In this document: one piece after another, positions 30,301-37,194 of the stretch
Layout: each line of letters opens with the position of its first letter
Position numbering within the stretch: the stretch's first letter is position 1
Source of the DNA: an uncultured Paenalcaligenes sp.
Lineage (GTDB): Bacteria > Pseudomonadota > Gammaproteobacteria > Burkholderiales > Burkholderiaceae_B
DNA: 38,850 nt
Reading direction: 5' to 3'
NCBI GenBank assembly: GCA_947632305.1
Contig: CANROS010000008.1
Span: 1 to 38,850, forward strand
Notes under the pieces: generated by a model
Databases searched by the model: none
What the model was told of the DNA's origin: nothing
The model's input: only the letters and a program-made list of their open reading frames with translations
Translations under genes and position numbers: made by a program

Positions 30301-30768
30301 ACCCAAAATGGTGTTTTGAATATCACGACCCGTCAAGATAGCCAAACTTAAGGTAACTGCTTTGTATTGCAAGGCTAAATAGGGAATAGCGGCAATTACA
30401 GCCACCAAAGCCACCATCCCTGCTAATCGCTGCGAACGGCCATACCGGCTCGCCATAAAGTCTGCAATAGATACCGTATTTTGTGACTGCGCCACCAAAG
30501 CTAAGCGTTCGATGATTCGCCAACCAAAGAGCAGCATCAGCATGGGGCCTAAATAAATAGGCAAATAACCCACGCCATAGCGCACCGCAGACCCCACGGC
30601 CCCGTAGAAAGTCCACGAGGAGCAATAAACGGCCAAAGCAAGACTATAAACAGCGGGACGCAACCAAGGCCGCTGAGGATATAAAGGGTTGCGGTCGCCA
30701 ATGTAGGCAATGGCAAATAAAATGGCTGCGTATAATAAAGAAGCTAATATCACCCACACGGGTAACAT
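27337..30768 (-). CDS. crbS: Transporter-coupled hybrid sensor histidine kinase (CrbS/MxtR-like)
   Basis: Membrane hybrid kinase of 1143 residues. An SLC5/SSSF-type transporter domain of about 13 helices covers residues 1-510. A linker resembling the STAC region follows (about 540-620), then a PAS domain (about 635-755), a short coiled coil (755-785), HisKA with H795 in AVSHDVLQP, and HATPase with N905/N909, DSGQG (936-940) and GMGLGL (966-971). A C-terminal receiver domain carries D1076 (LLVDYHL). This is the CrbS/MxtR architecture, in which the transporter-like part is thought to sense acetate or a related carboxylate. Transport activity is unknown. AGGAG lies 7 nt before the ATG. It converges with crbR instead of sharing an operon with it. 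Confidence 0.9.
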   Translation of the reverse strand: MLPVWVILASLLYAAILFAIAYIGDRNPLYPQRPWLRPAVYSLALAVYCSSWTFYGAVGSAVRYGVGYLPIYLGPMLMLLFGWRIIERLALVAQSQNTVSIADFMASRYGRSQRLAGMVALVAVIAAIPYLALQYKAVTLSLAILTGRDIQNTILGDPALYVAILMALFSILFGTRQVDATEHRPGLMLAVAFESLVKLLALTAVGVFALIWSHRNELDVYGAMHQLIEQAPPVGFVGQTLLAFAAIICLPRQFHVAIVECGKVSDIRRARWMFGAYLIIVSLMVLPIAAVGVQLFGGSGAVAPDTFVLALPLSQNQLTLALAVYIGGFSAATGMVIVTSVALSTLVSNDLVMPILLRRGWAQQAQGDMSRTVLWIRRMAILVISAWAYGYYLSSGSDTALSAYGLMAFAAVAQFAPGLIGGLYWQGASRRGVESGLLLGFGLWVYTLLLPTLTESGWVDSAWLYNGPWGVTWLSPYQLFGLSGLDPLSHGTFWSLLFNITAFLLVSFHRPPGLRDRLRAEPFLDPYAKRRALPSKQSYGDLYVLDLLALAGRIVGEKKATWAFEKQALVLEQSLDVDLRADSGWIQFTELLLAAAVGAASARLVLTSALRGSGMEVTTIVAILDEAGQELRFNRDILLATLENLDQGVSVVDAEMCLVAWNQRYQQLFDYPPGMLYVGRPVADLIRFNAQCGKIQHRHKRDTEEAVRRRIAFMRAGTSHVFQRTLNNKQVIELRGRPLPGGGYVTSYSDITEYKRVERELLEINENLEQRVAERTQEAERAQQSRTLFLTAVSHDVLQPINAARLFASALYDSGELSEMKRLAERVDASLRAAEELLDGLLDISQLDAGALQPEITVFKAQDVIQDLTQQYAPLAKRRNLVLRTYSRPVYVRSDQRLLRRVLQNFIANALRYTREGRIIVAGRVRDGAVEFQVWDSGQGIPPHHLKNIYNEFQRYDQSYDWGERGMGLGLSICQRISSLLNHPLQAISEVNKGSMFSIRVPLATPLQESPAIPNPVVMQAGSLDGLRVLCLDNDVEILMGMEALLSQWGIEVITATTIDDALQKMSLDPHVLLVDYHLHDRLDGIESLDALREHAKHLQGALLTANGSDELKQRARQKGYLVLTKPVKPASLRAFLAAQRRN

Positions 30769-30796
30769 TTTAAATCTCCTACTTTGGTATTGCCCA

Positions 30797-30826
30797 CTGA
30801 CTTTAGGGGGGATTTATAGGTATATT
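30797..30826 (+). promoter_or_regulatory. Candidate promoter for the ATP-sulfurylase gene
   Basis: CTGACT (30797-30802), an 18-bp spacer and TATATT (30821-30826) form a fair sigma-70 match. The leader to the ATG at 30904 would be about 70 nt. It lies in the 135-bp divergent gap with crbS. Confidence 0.45.
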
Positions 30827-30903
30827 AAGACTAATAATTACAGGTCACCATTCTTAGAAACGCCTATAGGCATCGCGCTAAAGACCAAACACTCGGAGGA
30901 AAT

Positions 30904-32613
30904 ATGGAGTCAACCCAATTAAATTTTGATCAGTACCCCCAAAAGCCACATGGTGGGACCTTAGTGAATCAGGTCGTAGCAGAACATTTACGTGCGGCTG
31001 AAATTGAACGTGCCCGTACGCTACCTGCCATCCGCGTCGACCTCGAAGCCATCATCACAATTGAAATGATTGCTACTGGGGTTCTCTCCCCCAACAAAGG
31101 CTTCATGCTACAGGCAGACTACCTCTCTGTTTTACAAGATGGCCGCCTCAGTGATGGTACCGTTTGGCCCGTTCCCCTTAGCTTTGCCCCAATAGGCGAT
31201 CGCAATGCTGAAATCATCAGCCAACTCAGCATCGGAGACCAGGTCGCCCTGACTGATAGCGAAAACGAGCCCGTTGCCATTCTCGATATCGAAGATATTT
31301 TTGCTTATGATAAAGCCCACCGTGCCGAACATCTTTTTGGCACGACTGATCGCAATCACCCCGGGGTAGACTCCATTTACCGCCGCATGGGCGACACCTC
31401 TTTAGGCGGCACCTTACACTTGCTTAACCGAGTTGACTGGGGTCCTTTTGAAAAACTACGTCGCGAGCCCAAAGACACTTGGCGCCTATTTTACGAAGAA
31501 CTCAAATTCAACTCGGTTGCTGGGTTTATTACAGGCGCAAACCCCTTACACCGGGGTCACGAATACATCCACCGCAACGCACTCGAAGAGGTGGATGGAC
31601 TATTCCTGCAGCCTTTAGTGGAAATGGCAAAACGCGAATACGTGCGCCATGAATATCGCATGCTTGCGTACCGCAATGTCCTAGATACCTATTACCCCAA
31701 AGACCGTTCAATTTTATCGCCCTTGCGTGTGACTTATATTTTTGCAGGGCCACGCGAAACAGTTTTACACGCCCTTATCATGAAAAACTATGGGTGTACT
31801 CATGCTTTGATTGGTAGAGACCACGCCGGCATTGGCGACTACTACGACAAATACGCTAGCCACAGTATCTTTGATCAGTTCACTCCCGAAGAGCTAGGCA
31901 TCGATATCCGACTGTTCCACGAGGTCTTTTATTGCACACGCTGTGCCTCTCATGCCTCCACCCAAACATGCTCTCACAACGAGCGTTTCCGTTTGAACAT
32001 TTCTGGCACAGGCATTCGTGAAATGCTTCGTCATGGTATTTTGCCCCCTAAAGAAGTCGTACGCCCCGAGTCGGCTTTAGCAGGTATCCAAGGTGTACAA
32101 CCCAAAGGTATCGACGAAAACTTCATGGCAACCTTGCCTGTTTCCAAGGTTATCCAAAGCATGTACCCCTTTTATACCAAGTACACCCGTTTGGGGGGCA
32201 CCTTGCGGCCACAACCGCTTGAACCCTCAACTCTCACCGTCCGCGATCTAGAGGTTGCCACCAATGATGCGCGCGAACATGCCACCTCTATTTTCAATGA
32301 GGTCTATAGAGAATACACCGACCTGCTAGATCACAACCGCAGTCTACAGCCAACTTGGCTTGACGACACCCGCGCCGAACTCAAGTCATTACAGACTCGC
32401 CTAATTGGCGACCTTGAGGAAAAACTAAAGCAGGCTCCAGCCACTGCTTCGGATGAGTTCATGTATCAAGACAAAGCCGAAGTTGAGCGTGAGCTTACTG
32501 TAGCCAAAAAACTGCTCGAAGAAATCCCCAATTCCGTATGTTCCGAAAGCTTAGAAAAACGCACGTGGAATATCCTGCCCTATAAGCGTTATCGCGGGGC
32601 TGATCAAGACTAA
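30904..32613 (+). CDS. ATP sulfurylase (Sat) family protein with altered motif and C-terminal extension
   Basis: Homologue of sulfate adenylyltransferase, which makes adenosine 5'-phosphosulfate from ATP and sulfate (or the reverse in sulfur oxidisers). Typical parts are an N-terminal PUA-like domain, NPLHRGHE (213-220), the AGPRETVLHALIMKNYGCTH block (281-300), GRDHAG (304-309) and a zinc-type set C344, C347, C356, H358. Two features are odd. The family's QTRN motif, whose Arg contacts sulfate, is replaced by ITGAN (209-213) with one extra residue. A helical C-terminal extension of about 170 residues follows the normal end near 393 and has no kinase P-loop, so it is not an APS kinase. GGAGGA precedes the ATG. 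No other sulfur genes are nearby. Whether it uses sulfate is therefore uncertain. Confidence 0.8.
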   Translation: MESTQLNFDQYPQKPHGGTLVNQVVAEHLRAAEIERARTLPAIRVDLEAIITIEMIATGVLSPNKGFMLQADYLSVLQDGRLSDGTVWPVPLSFAPIGDRNAEIISQLSIGDQVALTDSENEPVAILDIEDIFAYDKAHRAEHLFGTTDRNHPGVDSIYRRMGDTSLGGTLHLLNRVDWGPFEKLRREPKDTWRLFYEELKFNSVAGFITGANPLHRGHEYIHRNALEEVDGLFLQPLVEMAKREYVRHEYRMLAYRNVLDTYYPKDRSILSPLRVTYIFAGPRETVLHALIMKNYGCTHALIGRDHAGIGDYYDKYASHSIFDQFTPEELGIDIRLFHEVFYCTRCASHASTQTCSHNERFRLNISGTGIREMLRHGILPPKEVVRPESALAGIQGVQPKGIDENFMATLPVSKVIQSMYPFYTKYTRLGGTLRPQPLEPSTLTVRDLEVATNDAREHATSIFNEVYREYTDLLDHNRSLQPTWLDDTRAELKSLQTRLIGDLEEKLKQAPATASDEFMYQDKAEVERELTVAKKLLEEIPNSVCSESLEKRTWNILPYKRYRGADQD

Positions 32614-32634
32614 CCTCCCTACACCTTGACCACA

Positions 32635-32668
32635 AAAAAGGCTACATTTTCATAAATGTAGCCTTTTT
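32635..32668. terminator. Bidirectional intrinsic terminator
   Basis: AAAAAGGCTACATTT pairs perfectly with its complement in a 15-bp stem with loop TCAT, with A/T tracts on both sides. It sits between the convergent sat-like and MFS genes. Confidence 0.93.
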
Positions 32669-32689
32669 ATTTTAAGGATCCAACTGAAG

Positions 32690-33946
32690 TTAGCTTACCG
32701 CTTGTGCCTGCGCTTTTGCGACTTTAATAGGAGCCGTTTCTTTAAAAAATAACGCAAAGAAACAACAGCCTAGCAAGCCGGCCAAAGCCAAATACATGGT
32801 GTATTGAATTCCATAGTTTTGTGCAATCCACCCGGCCAGCATAGGCGCGACCCCACCCCCAAAAATTTCCCCTATGCCAATAATCAGACCTACTGCAGTA
32901 GACCCTAAGGCCATGGGCACAGACTCAATCGCAATGGTTCCACCAATCATGCACAAACAACTGTTGGCACCAAAAGCGATAAAGAACAAAAGTAAAAATA
33001 ATGTAAAAGGCTGAGCCGGTGTTTGAATAAATTGATAGAGCAACAAAGAAGCCAGAACCAAAGCCAGAATAGTTACCCACTTACGTCCAAATCGATCAGA
33101 CAACGCCGGAATAATCACTTGGCCCGCAAACGCACCAAAACCAATTCCTGAGGTAACAAAACCCATTTGAGAAACGCTTAATTGCAAATAGTTAGTGAAA
33201 TAAACGGGGCTCATGGCGCTTAAAATAAACACGCACGTCATCACGCAGCACATACACAAAATACCCACTAATATATTGCGATATTTAAATAGGTCTTTAT
33301 AAGAGTACTGGGGCACAACTGGTTTGTTTGCGGTGGGTTCAAGCGCCGTTTCTTGCAAATGCTTGGGCTCACGGATCACCTTGTGCATAAAATAGGCCAA
33401 GAGCAAACCAGGCAAACACATAATGACAAAGACCCAATGCCACGAAGGCAAATACTGCACCATTTGCGTCACTATAATCGGGCCCAATCCTATACCTAAC
33501 AAAGCGAAGGTACTTTGCTGAATGCCCATATTCAACCCACGACGACTAGGTTTTGAAGCTTCTGCCGTTAAGGCTACGCTGGTTGGGCCAAATGCCCCTT
33601 CAGACACCCCCATCATAAAACGAATAATTAATAAGCTGGTTAGTCCCATCGCTACCCCAGTCAACCCTGTCATGAGAGAAAACAAGATAGTGGCTGGAAT
33701 AAGCACTTTACGTCGACCGATTCGATCTGCCAAACGGCCAGCAAACAATGAGGAAGCCCCCCAAGCTAACCCTAAGATCCCCATAATATTGCCTAGATCT
33801 TGATAATCTAAGTTTAGATCTTTCATCATCAGGGGATAAAGTGGGCCAATCATCCACCGATCTAATCCCACTAAACCAAAACCCAAAGCCAAAAGTAGAA
33901 CGGCTTTCCATTCATACTGGCTGTCCCATTGCTTTTTATTAGGCAT
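32690..33946 (-). CDS. MFS transporter
   Basis: Major facilitator protein of 418 residues with about 12 helices. The signature loop 2-3 motif is GRLADRIGRRKVL (about 69-81) and the helix 1 segment is GLDRWMIGPLYPLMMKDL; a second GALSDRFGRK-type motif is in the C-half (ALSDRFGRKW). The style is close to anion:cation symporter and aromatic-acid permeases, suggesting a small organic acid or amide substrate, but no residue proves this. GGAGG lies 7 nt before the ATG. It is 21 bp downstream of the isochorismatase-like hydrolase and probably imports that enzyme's substrate or precursor. Confidence 0.88.
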   Translation of the reverse strand: MPNKKQWDSQYEWKAVLLLALGFGLVGLDRWMIGPLYPLMMKDLNLDYQDLGNIMGILGLAWGASSLFAGRLADRIGRRKVLIPATILFSLMTGLTGVAMGLTSLLIIRFMMGVSEGAFGPTSVALTAEASKPSRRGLNMGIQQSTFALLGIGLGPIIVTQMVQYLPSWHWVFVIMCLPGLLLAYFMHKVIREPKHLQETALEPTANKPVVPQYSYKDLFKYRNILVGILCMCCVMTCVFILSAMSPVYFTNYLQLSVSQMGFVTSGIGFGAFAGQVIIPALSDRFGRKWVTILALVLASLLLYQFIQTPAQPFTLFLLLFFIAFGANSCLCMIGGTIAIESVPMALGSTAVGLIIGIGEIFGGGVAPMLAGWIAQNYGIQYTMYLALAGLLGCCFFALFFKETAPIKVAKAQAQAVS

Positions 33947-33967
33947 ACCCGTTCCTCCAAGATACGT

Positions 33968-34588
33968 TTATTTTTTTAATTCAGCTAATAAAGCCTGGGT
34001 ATCCATCACACGACCAAAAACACGAGCCATAATAGTCAACGTAGCGTCTTGGGACACCTGATCAAGCCCCCCATTGGCATCACTGACCATGACTACTTTG
34101 TAATCACGCATAAAAGCACTACGCGCCGTAGACTCACAACAAATATTAGTCACCGTGCCAATGACCACCACGGTGTCTACACCACGCAAGCCCCGTACTG
34201 TCGCCAATACATTATCCAACTGCGTGTTATGAAACGCGTCATAACGGTGTTTTTGAATGACATAGTCTTGCGGCTCGGGCTTGAGTTCGTCCACCACCGC
34301 TGCACCCGGTGTGCCCATACGTAAACCACTTGTTTTCAAACTGGGGTTATAAGCGGTTTCAAGAGGAGAAATATCCCAAGGCTCATACAAAAGGTGCTGA
34401 CTATAAATCACTGGTATGCCCACCTCGCGACACTGTTGCACAATAGTCTGCATATTTGGTAAGTACTCTCTGGCCATAGGTACCTCCATAGGGGCTCCTT
34501 CGCGCACAAAATCATTTTGCATGTCAATCACGAGTAAAGCCGTACTATTGGGGTTAAGGTCCCAAGGGGTATAGTTGTTAGTGCTCAT
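33968..34588 (-). CDS. Isochorismatase-fold cysteine amidohydrolase
   Basis: Cysteine hydrolase of 206 residues. The catalytic triad is visible as D22 (LLVIDMQNDF), K113 (VIQKHRYDAF) and C150 (GTVTNICCESTARSA), with the family cis-peptide segment before the Cys. Relatives hydrolyse nicotinamide, N-carbamoylsarcosine, ureidoacrylate, maleamate or isochorismate, and the exact substrate is not evident. I prefer the ATG at 34588, since AGGAG is 8 nt upstream; the ATG at 34594 is only 2 nt from it. First gene of a two-gene operon with the MFS transporter, divergent from a LysR-type regulator that likely controls it. Confidence 0.88.
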   Translation of the reverse strand: MSTNNYTPWDLNPNSTALLVIDMQNDFVREGAPMEVPMAREYLPNMQTIVQQCREVGIPVIYSQHLLYEPWDISPLETAYNPSLKTSGLRMGTPGAAVVDELKPEPQDYVIQKHRYDAFHNTQLDNVLATVRGLRGVDTVVVIGTVTNICCESTARSAFMRDYKVVMVSDANGGLDQVSQDATLTIMARVFGRVMDTQALLAELKK

Positions 34589-34729
34589 TACCATCTCTCC
34601 TGTGTGGTGTATTTTTAATACGTGAATGGTAAAAATCCTAGCACACAGAAAACGAGTCTCAGCTATAGTATATTTTTATATCCCCGTGTTTTTACCTATA
34701 TCTTTCAACAAGTTAGATTGGATCAATTT

Positions 34730-35662
34730 ATGATTATCGGCCTTAGGGAACTACGCTTTTTTCTAAAAATTGTTGCCTTAAAAAGCATATCCAAAGCAGC
34801 AGAGGCACTCCATATTACACAGCCAGCCTTAAGCACAAAAATAAAAAAACTAGAAGAAACCTTAGGTTTTTCACTCTTAGAAAGAAACTGGGATGGAGTG
34901 CAGCTAACCACCGAAGGAGGATATTTTCTTCCTTATGCGGTGCAACTATTACAGTCGATGGAAGATGCCACCACCGTTTTAGACCCACACAGCAAAAGCA
35001 CCACCCAAACCTTTAATGAGGTCATCAATGACGCCGATCGTTTACGTATTGGCATCGATAACTGGCTCTTACCTTATGTGTTACCACGACTCTACCAAGC
35101 CTTGGCACAACAAGAGAACAAACGAGGACTGAAGATTTTGACGCAACCCTCTTTGGTTTTGAAAAACTTAGTCAGTCATTCCTGCCTAGATCTGGCCTTC
35201 TTTTACTCTTTGGACCCTAACGAAGACAAAGAACTACACACCTTGCCTTTATATCAGGACCAAATGGTTTTGTTATGCCATGAGCACAGCCCCTTGGCCT
35301 GCTGTGATCTAGATACTCTCTCCGAGCACATTAACGAGCTCAATTTTATTTTGTTTGATAACCCCACCCTATCGCATCATCGTCAAATTACGAATCAAAT
35401 CACCCGTCGATTTCAGATCAAGCAATTTCATGTAGTGGATAATCTATATTCCGCACTCAGCCTAATTAGTCACGGTTTGGCTTTTACTATCTTGACCGAA
35501 TCGTGCGCGCTGCATTTACAAGAACAATCTGCTTTCGCTACTATTCAAGTGCGCCCTCTAGGGGACCGTTTGCCCTTGGCTCAAATTAATATGGCAGGTT
35601 CAGCCCAATTCGAACTACACCCTAGCTTTGCTCTGATAGCTCGCTGCATGCAAAAGGCATAG
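34730..35662 (+). CDS. LysR-type transcriptional regulator, divergent from the hydrolase-MFS operon
   Basis: LTTR of 310 residues. The N-terminal winged helix-turn-helix is at about residues 4-62 (ELRFFLKIVALKSISKAAEA, then ITQPALSTKIKKLEETLG), with a periplasmic-binding-like effector domain after about residue 95. I start it at the ATG at 34730 because the family normally begins just before ELRxF; an upstream GTG at 34622 would add 36 unrelated residues. It is divergently transcribed from the hydrolase-MFS operon across about 140 bp of AT-rich DNA, the classical LysR arrangement, so it probably regulates that operon and itself. The inducer is unknown. Confidence 0.9.
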   Translation: MIIGLRELRFFLKIVALKSISKAAEALHITQPALSTKIKKLEETLGFSLLERNWDGVQLTTEGGYFLPYAVQLLQSMEDATTVLDPHSKSTTQTFNEVINDADRLRIGIDNWLLPYVLPRLYQALAQQENKRGLKILTQPSLVLKNLVSHSCLDLAFFYSLDPNEDKELHTLPLYQDQMVLLCHEHSPLACCDLDTLSEHINELNFILFDNPTLSHHRQITNQITRRFQIKQFHVVDNLYSALSLISHGLAFTILTESCALHLQEQSAFATIQVRPLGDRLPLAQINMAGSAQFELHPSFALIARCMQKA

Positions 35663-35667
35663 ACACA

Positions 35668-35695
35668 AAAAAGCCAGCAATGACGCTGGCTTTTT
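35668..35695. terminator. Bidirectional intrinsic terminator
   Basis: AAAAAGCCAGC and GCTGGCTTTTT form an 11-bp stem with a 6-nt loop, between the convergent LysR and RidA genes. Confidence 0.93.
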
Positions 35696-35708
35696 GCTTC
35701 TAGCAGAC

Positions 35709-36059
35709 TTATTTCGCTGCTGTCGCCATAATCTCAATCAGTACATCTGGGCTAGCCAAATTGGCTTCGCTGGTCACTCGAACTGGCAAATGCTTAGGAT
35801 CTACCCATTCTTTCCAAGCCTCGTTCATCGCGGAAAAGTCGCGCTCAATGTGCTTAAGCCAAATCTCCACTTTTAATAAACGGGTTTTATCCACACCGGC
35901 TTTAGCCAAATTCGCATCAATTTGCTGAAAAATGTCTTTGGCTTGGATGCTAACGTCTAGAGTGCGGTCTTGGGGCACTAGCCCAGATACATACACCACC
36001 CCACCATGCTCTACCACCGAACTAAAAATAGGTAGCCCTTCGTGACGAACTATAGTCAT
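35709..36059 (-). CDS. RidA (YjgF/YER057c/UK114) family protein
   Basis: Small trimeric-type Rid protein of 116 residues. The conserved arginine is R94 in LPVRVTSEANL, and E109 follows 15 residues later, the same spacing as R105/E120 in E. coli RidA. This suggests the imine/enamine-hydrolysing site is retained. The N-terminus and the residues around R94 differ from archetypal RidA, so it is more likely one of the Rid1-7 paralogues. CAGGAG lies 6 nt before the ATG. It is flanked by two LysR genes and is preceded by a strong inverted repeat containing an FNR-like box. Role: detoxification of reactive enamines or a step in amine catabolism; this is inferred. Confidence 0.9.
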   Translation of the reverse strand: MTIVRHEGLPIFSSVVEHGGVVYVSGLVPQDRTLDVSIQAKDIFQQIDANLAKAGVDKTRLLKVEIWLKHIERDFSAMNEAWKEWVDPKHLPVRVTSEANLASPDVLIEIMATAAK

Positions 36060-36076
36060 GGATATCTCCTGTTAAT

Positions 36077-36100
36077 TAATTTTGCTATGGATCAAAATTA
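36077..36100 (-). promoter_or_regulatory. Inverted repeat with FNR-like box upstream of ridA
   Basis: TAATTTTG (36077-36084) and CAAAATTA (36093-36100) are a perfect 8-bp inverted repeat. Inside it, read on the minus strand, TTGAT-CCAT-AGCAA matches TTGAT-N4-ATCAA at 9 of 10 positions, centred about 30 bp upstream of the ridA ATG. A minus-strand TTGCTG and CAAAAT pair with 18-bp spacing overlaps it, so a bound regulator would more likely repress than activate. Confidence 0.5.
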
Positions 36101-36168
36101 CACAGCAACTCTGTATATTTAACATGCTGCTCAACCTTTAGGCCAATGTTATTGGCTTAGGGTCCCGC

Positions 36169-37098
36169 TTAGGACAAAATAGACTGCAACTGTTGCTCAA
36201 GTTCCTGCCAATGATTTTCTTGGAAGACCGGTAAACAACACTCTAGCCACGCTTTAGCGGCCTGAGACAAATAACGGCCATTCCACAACATCACTACCTC
36301 CCAATGCAATAGCTGACTTTGCTCAATCACACGCACGACCAAATCCTCTGGTAAACGCTGACATAAAGGCTGCGGTAATACGGCAATGCCTAAACCCGCC
36401 TGAGCCATAGAAACCAACCAATCGGCTTGGCTACTTTGGGCATAGACCTTGGGTTCGAGTTGTTCTAACAACAAATGCTGTCTAAGCAATCGTGTTAAAC
36501 CAAAGTCGTCATTCAAAAATAATAGAGGCTTTTTAGAGAGCTGCTGCAAGCTAATAGGGGCTTTGTTGCGGGGCAGCAATTCAGGCACACCCACGGCATA
36601 AACCAAATAGTTCACCACTGCATTATGGGCTAAACGTAAATCGGTAGCGATGGGCGCAATACTAAACCCCATATCTAATTCCCCCAGTGCCACCAGTCGT
36701 TCTATGGCTGGACCGGGTTGCTCGATAATTTGTACTTGAATAGTAGGATAACGTTCTCTGAACTCTTTTAAGGCGGCAGTAAAAAGTAAATTAATCATAG
36801 GGGGGATACCGACTTTAAGCTGCCCTTTGCTTAGCGCCTGTACCGCATGCACCTCTTGTTCCAAACGCGCCAAATCCCACAGCAACTGGCTGCCTTTTTC
36901 GAATAAAACCTGCCCTACATCACTGAGAAGCAAAGGTTTTCCACTACGCACTATTAAGGTTTCACCTAGTTGATCCTCTAGGTTACGTACCATTTTACTG
37001 ACCGTAGATTGCCCGACTTGGAGCGATTGTGCAGCTGCAGTAAAACTGCCTAAACGTACCGTTTCCACAAAGTAACGTAATGCAATCACGTTTAACAT
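36169..37098 (-). CDS. LysR-type transcriptional regulator, divergent from the CoA-transferase
   Basis: LTTR of 309 residues. The helix-turn-helix is at about residues 5-60 (ALRYFVETVRLGSFTAAAQS, then QSTVSKMVRNLEDQLG); the effector domain begins near residue 88 (GQLKVGIPPMINLLF). I prefer the ATG at 37098, which has AGGA 6 nt upstream; the ATG at 37104 touches that site. It faces the CoA-transferase gene across 96 bp, so it probably regulates that gene. The protein resembles CynR/CatM-like LTTRs in general style only. The effector is unknown. Confidence 0.9.
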   Translation of the reverse strand: MLNVIALRYFVETVRLGSFTAAAQSLQVGQSTVSKMVRNLEDQLGETLIVRSGKPLLLSDVGQVLFEKGSQLLWDLARLEQEVHAVQALSKGQLKVGIPPMINLLFTAALKEFRERYPTIQVQIIEQPGPAIERLVALGELDMGFSIAPIATDLRLAHNAVVNYLVYAVGVPELLPRNKAPISLQQLSKKPLLFLNDDFGLTRLLRQHLLLEQLEPKVYAQSSQADWLVSMAQAGLGIAVLPQPLCQRLPEDLVVRVIEQSQLLHWEVVMLWNGRYLSQAAKAWLECCLPVFQENHWQELEQQLQSILS

Positions 37099-37194
37099 GG
37101 TCATTCCTAAAATGAATGTATTTCAAGTATTTTATTCATAAACTCAATGATATGCTCAATTTTGAATACAAAAACAACATATTAGGAGCATACT
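37099..37194. promoter_or_regulatory. Divergent LysR / CoA-transferase control region
   Basis: This 96-bp gap is AT-rich. It contains ATGAAT and ATTCAT (6-bp inverted repeat, 16-bp spacer) and, further along, TCAATTTTGA, an imperfect dyad of LysR-box type. It is the likely binding region for the adjacent LysR regulator. AGGAG for the CoA-transferase is at 37184-37188. Confidence 0.45.

Noticed and set aside
34622-34729. 36-residue N-terminal extension of the first LysR protein
   Set aside because: LysR proteins start just before the ELRxF segment; the extension is in the divergent promoter region and starts with an unsupported GTG.
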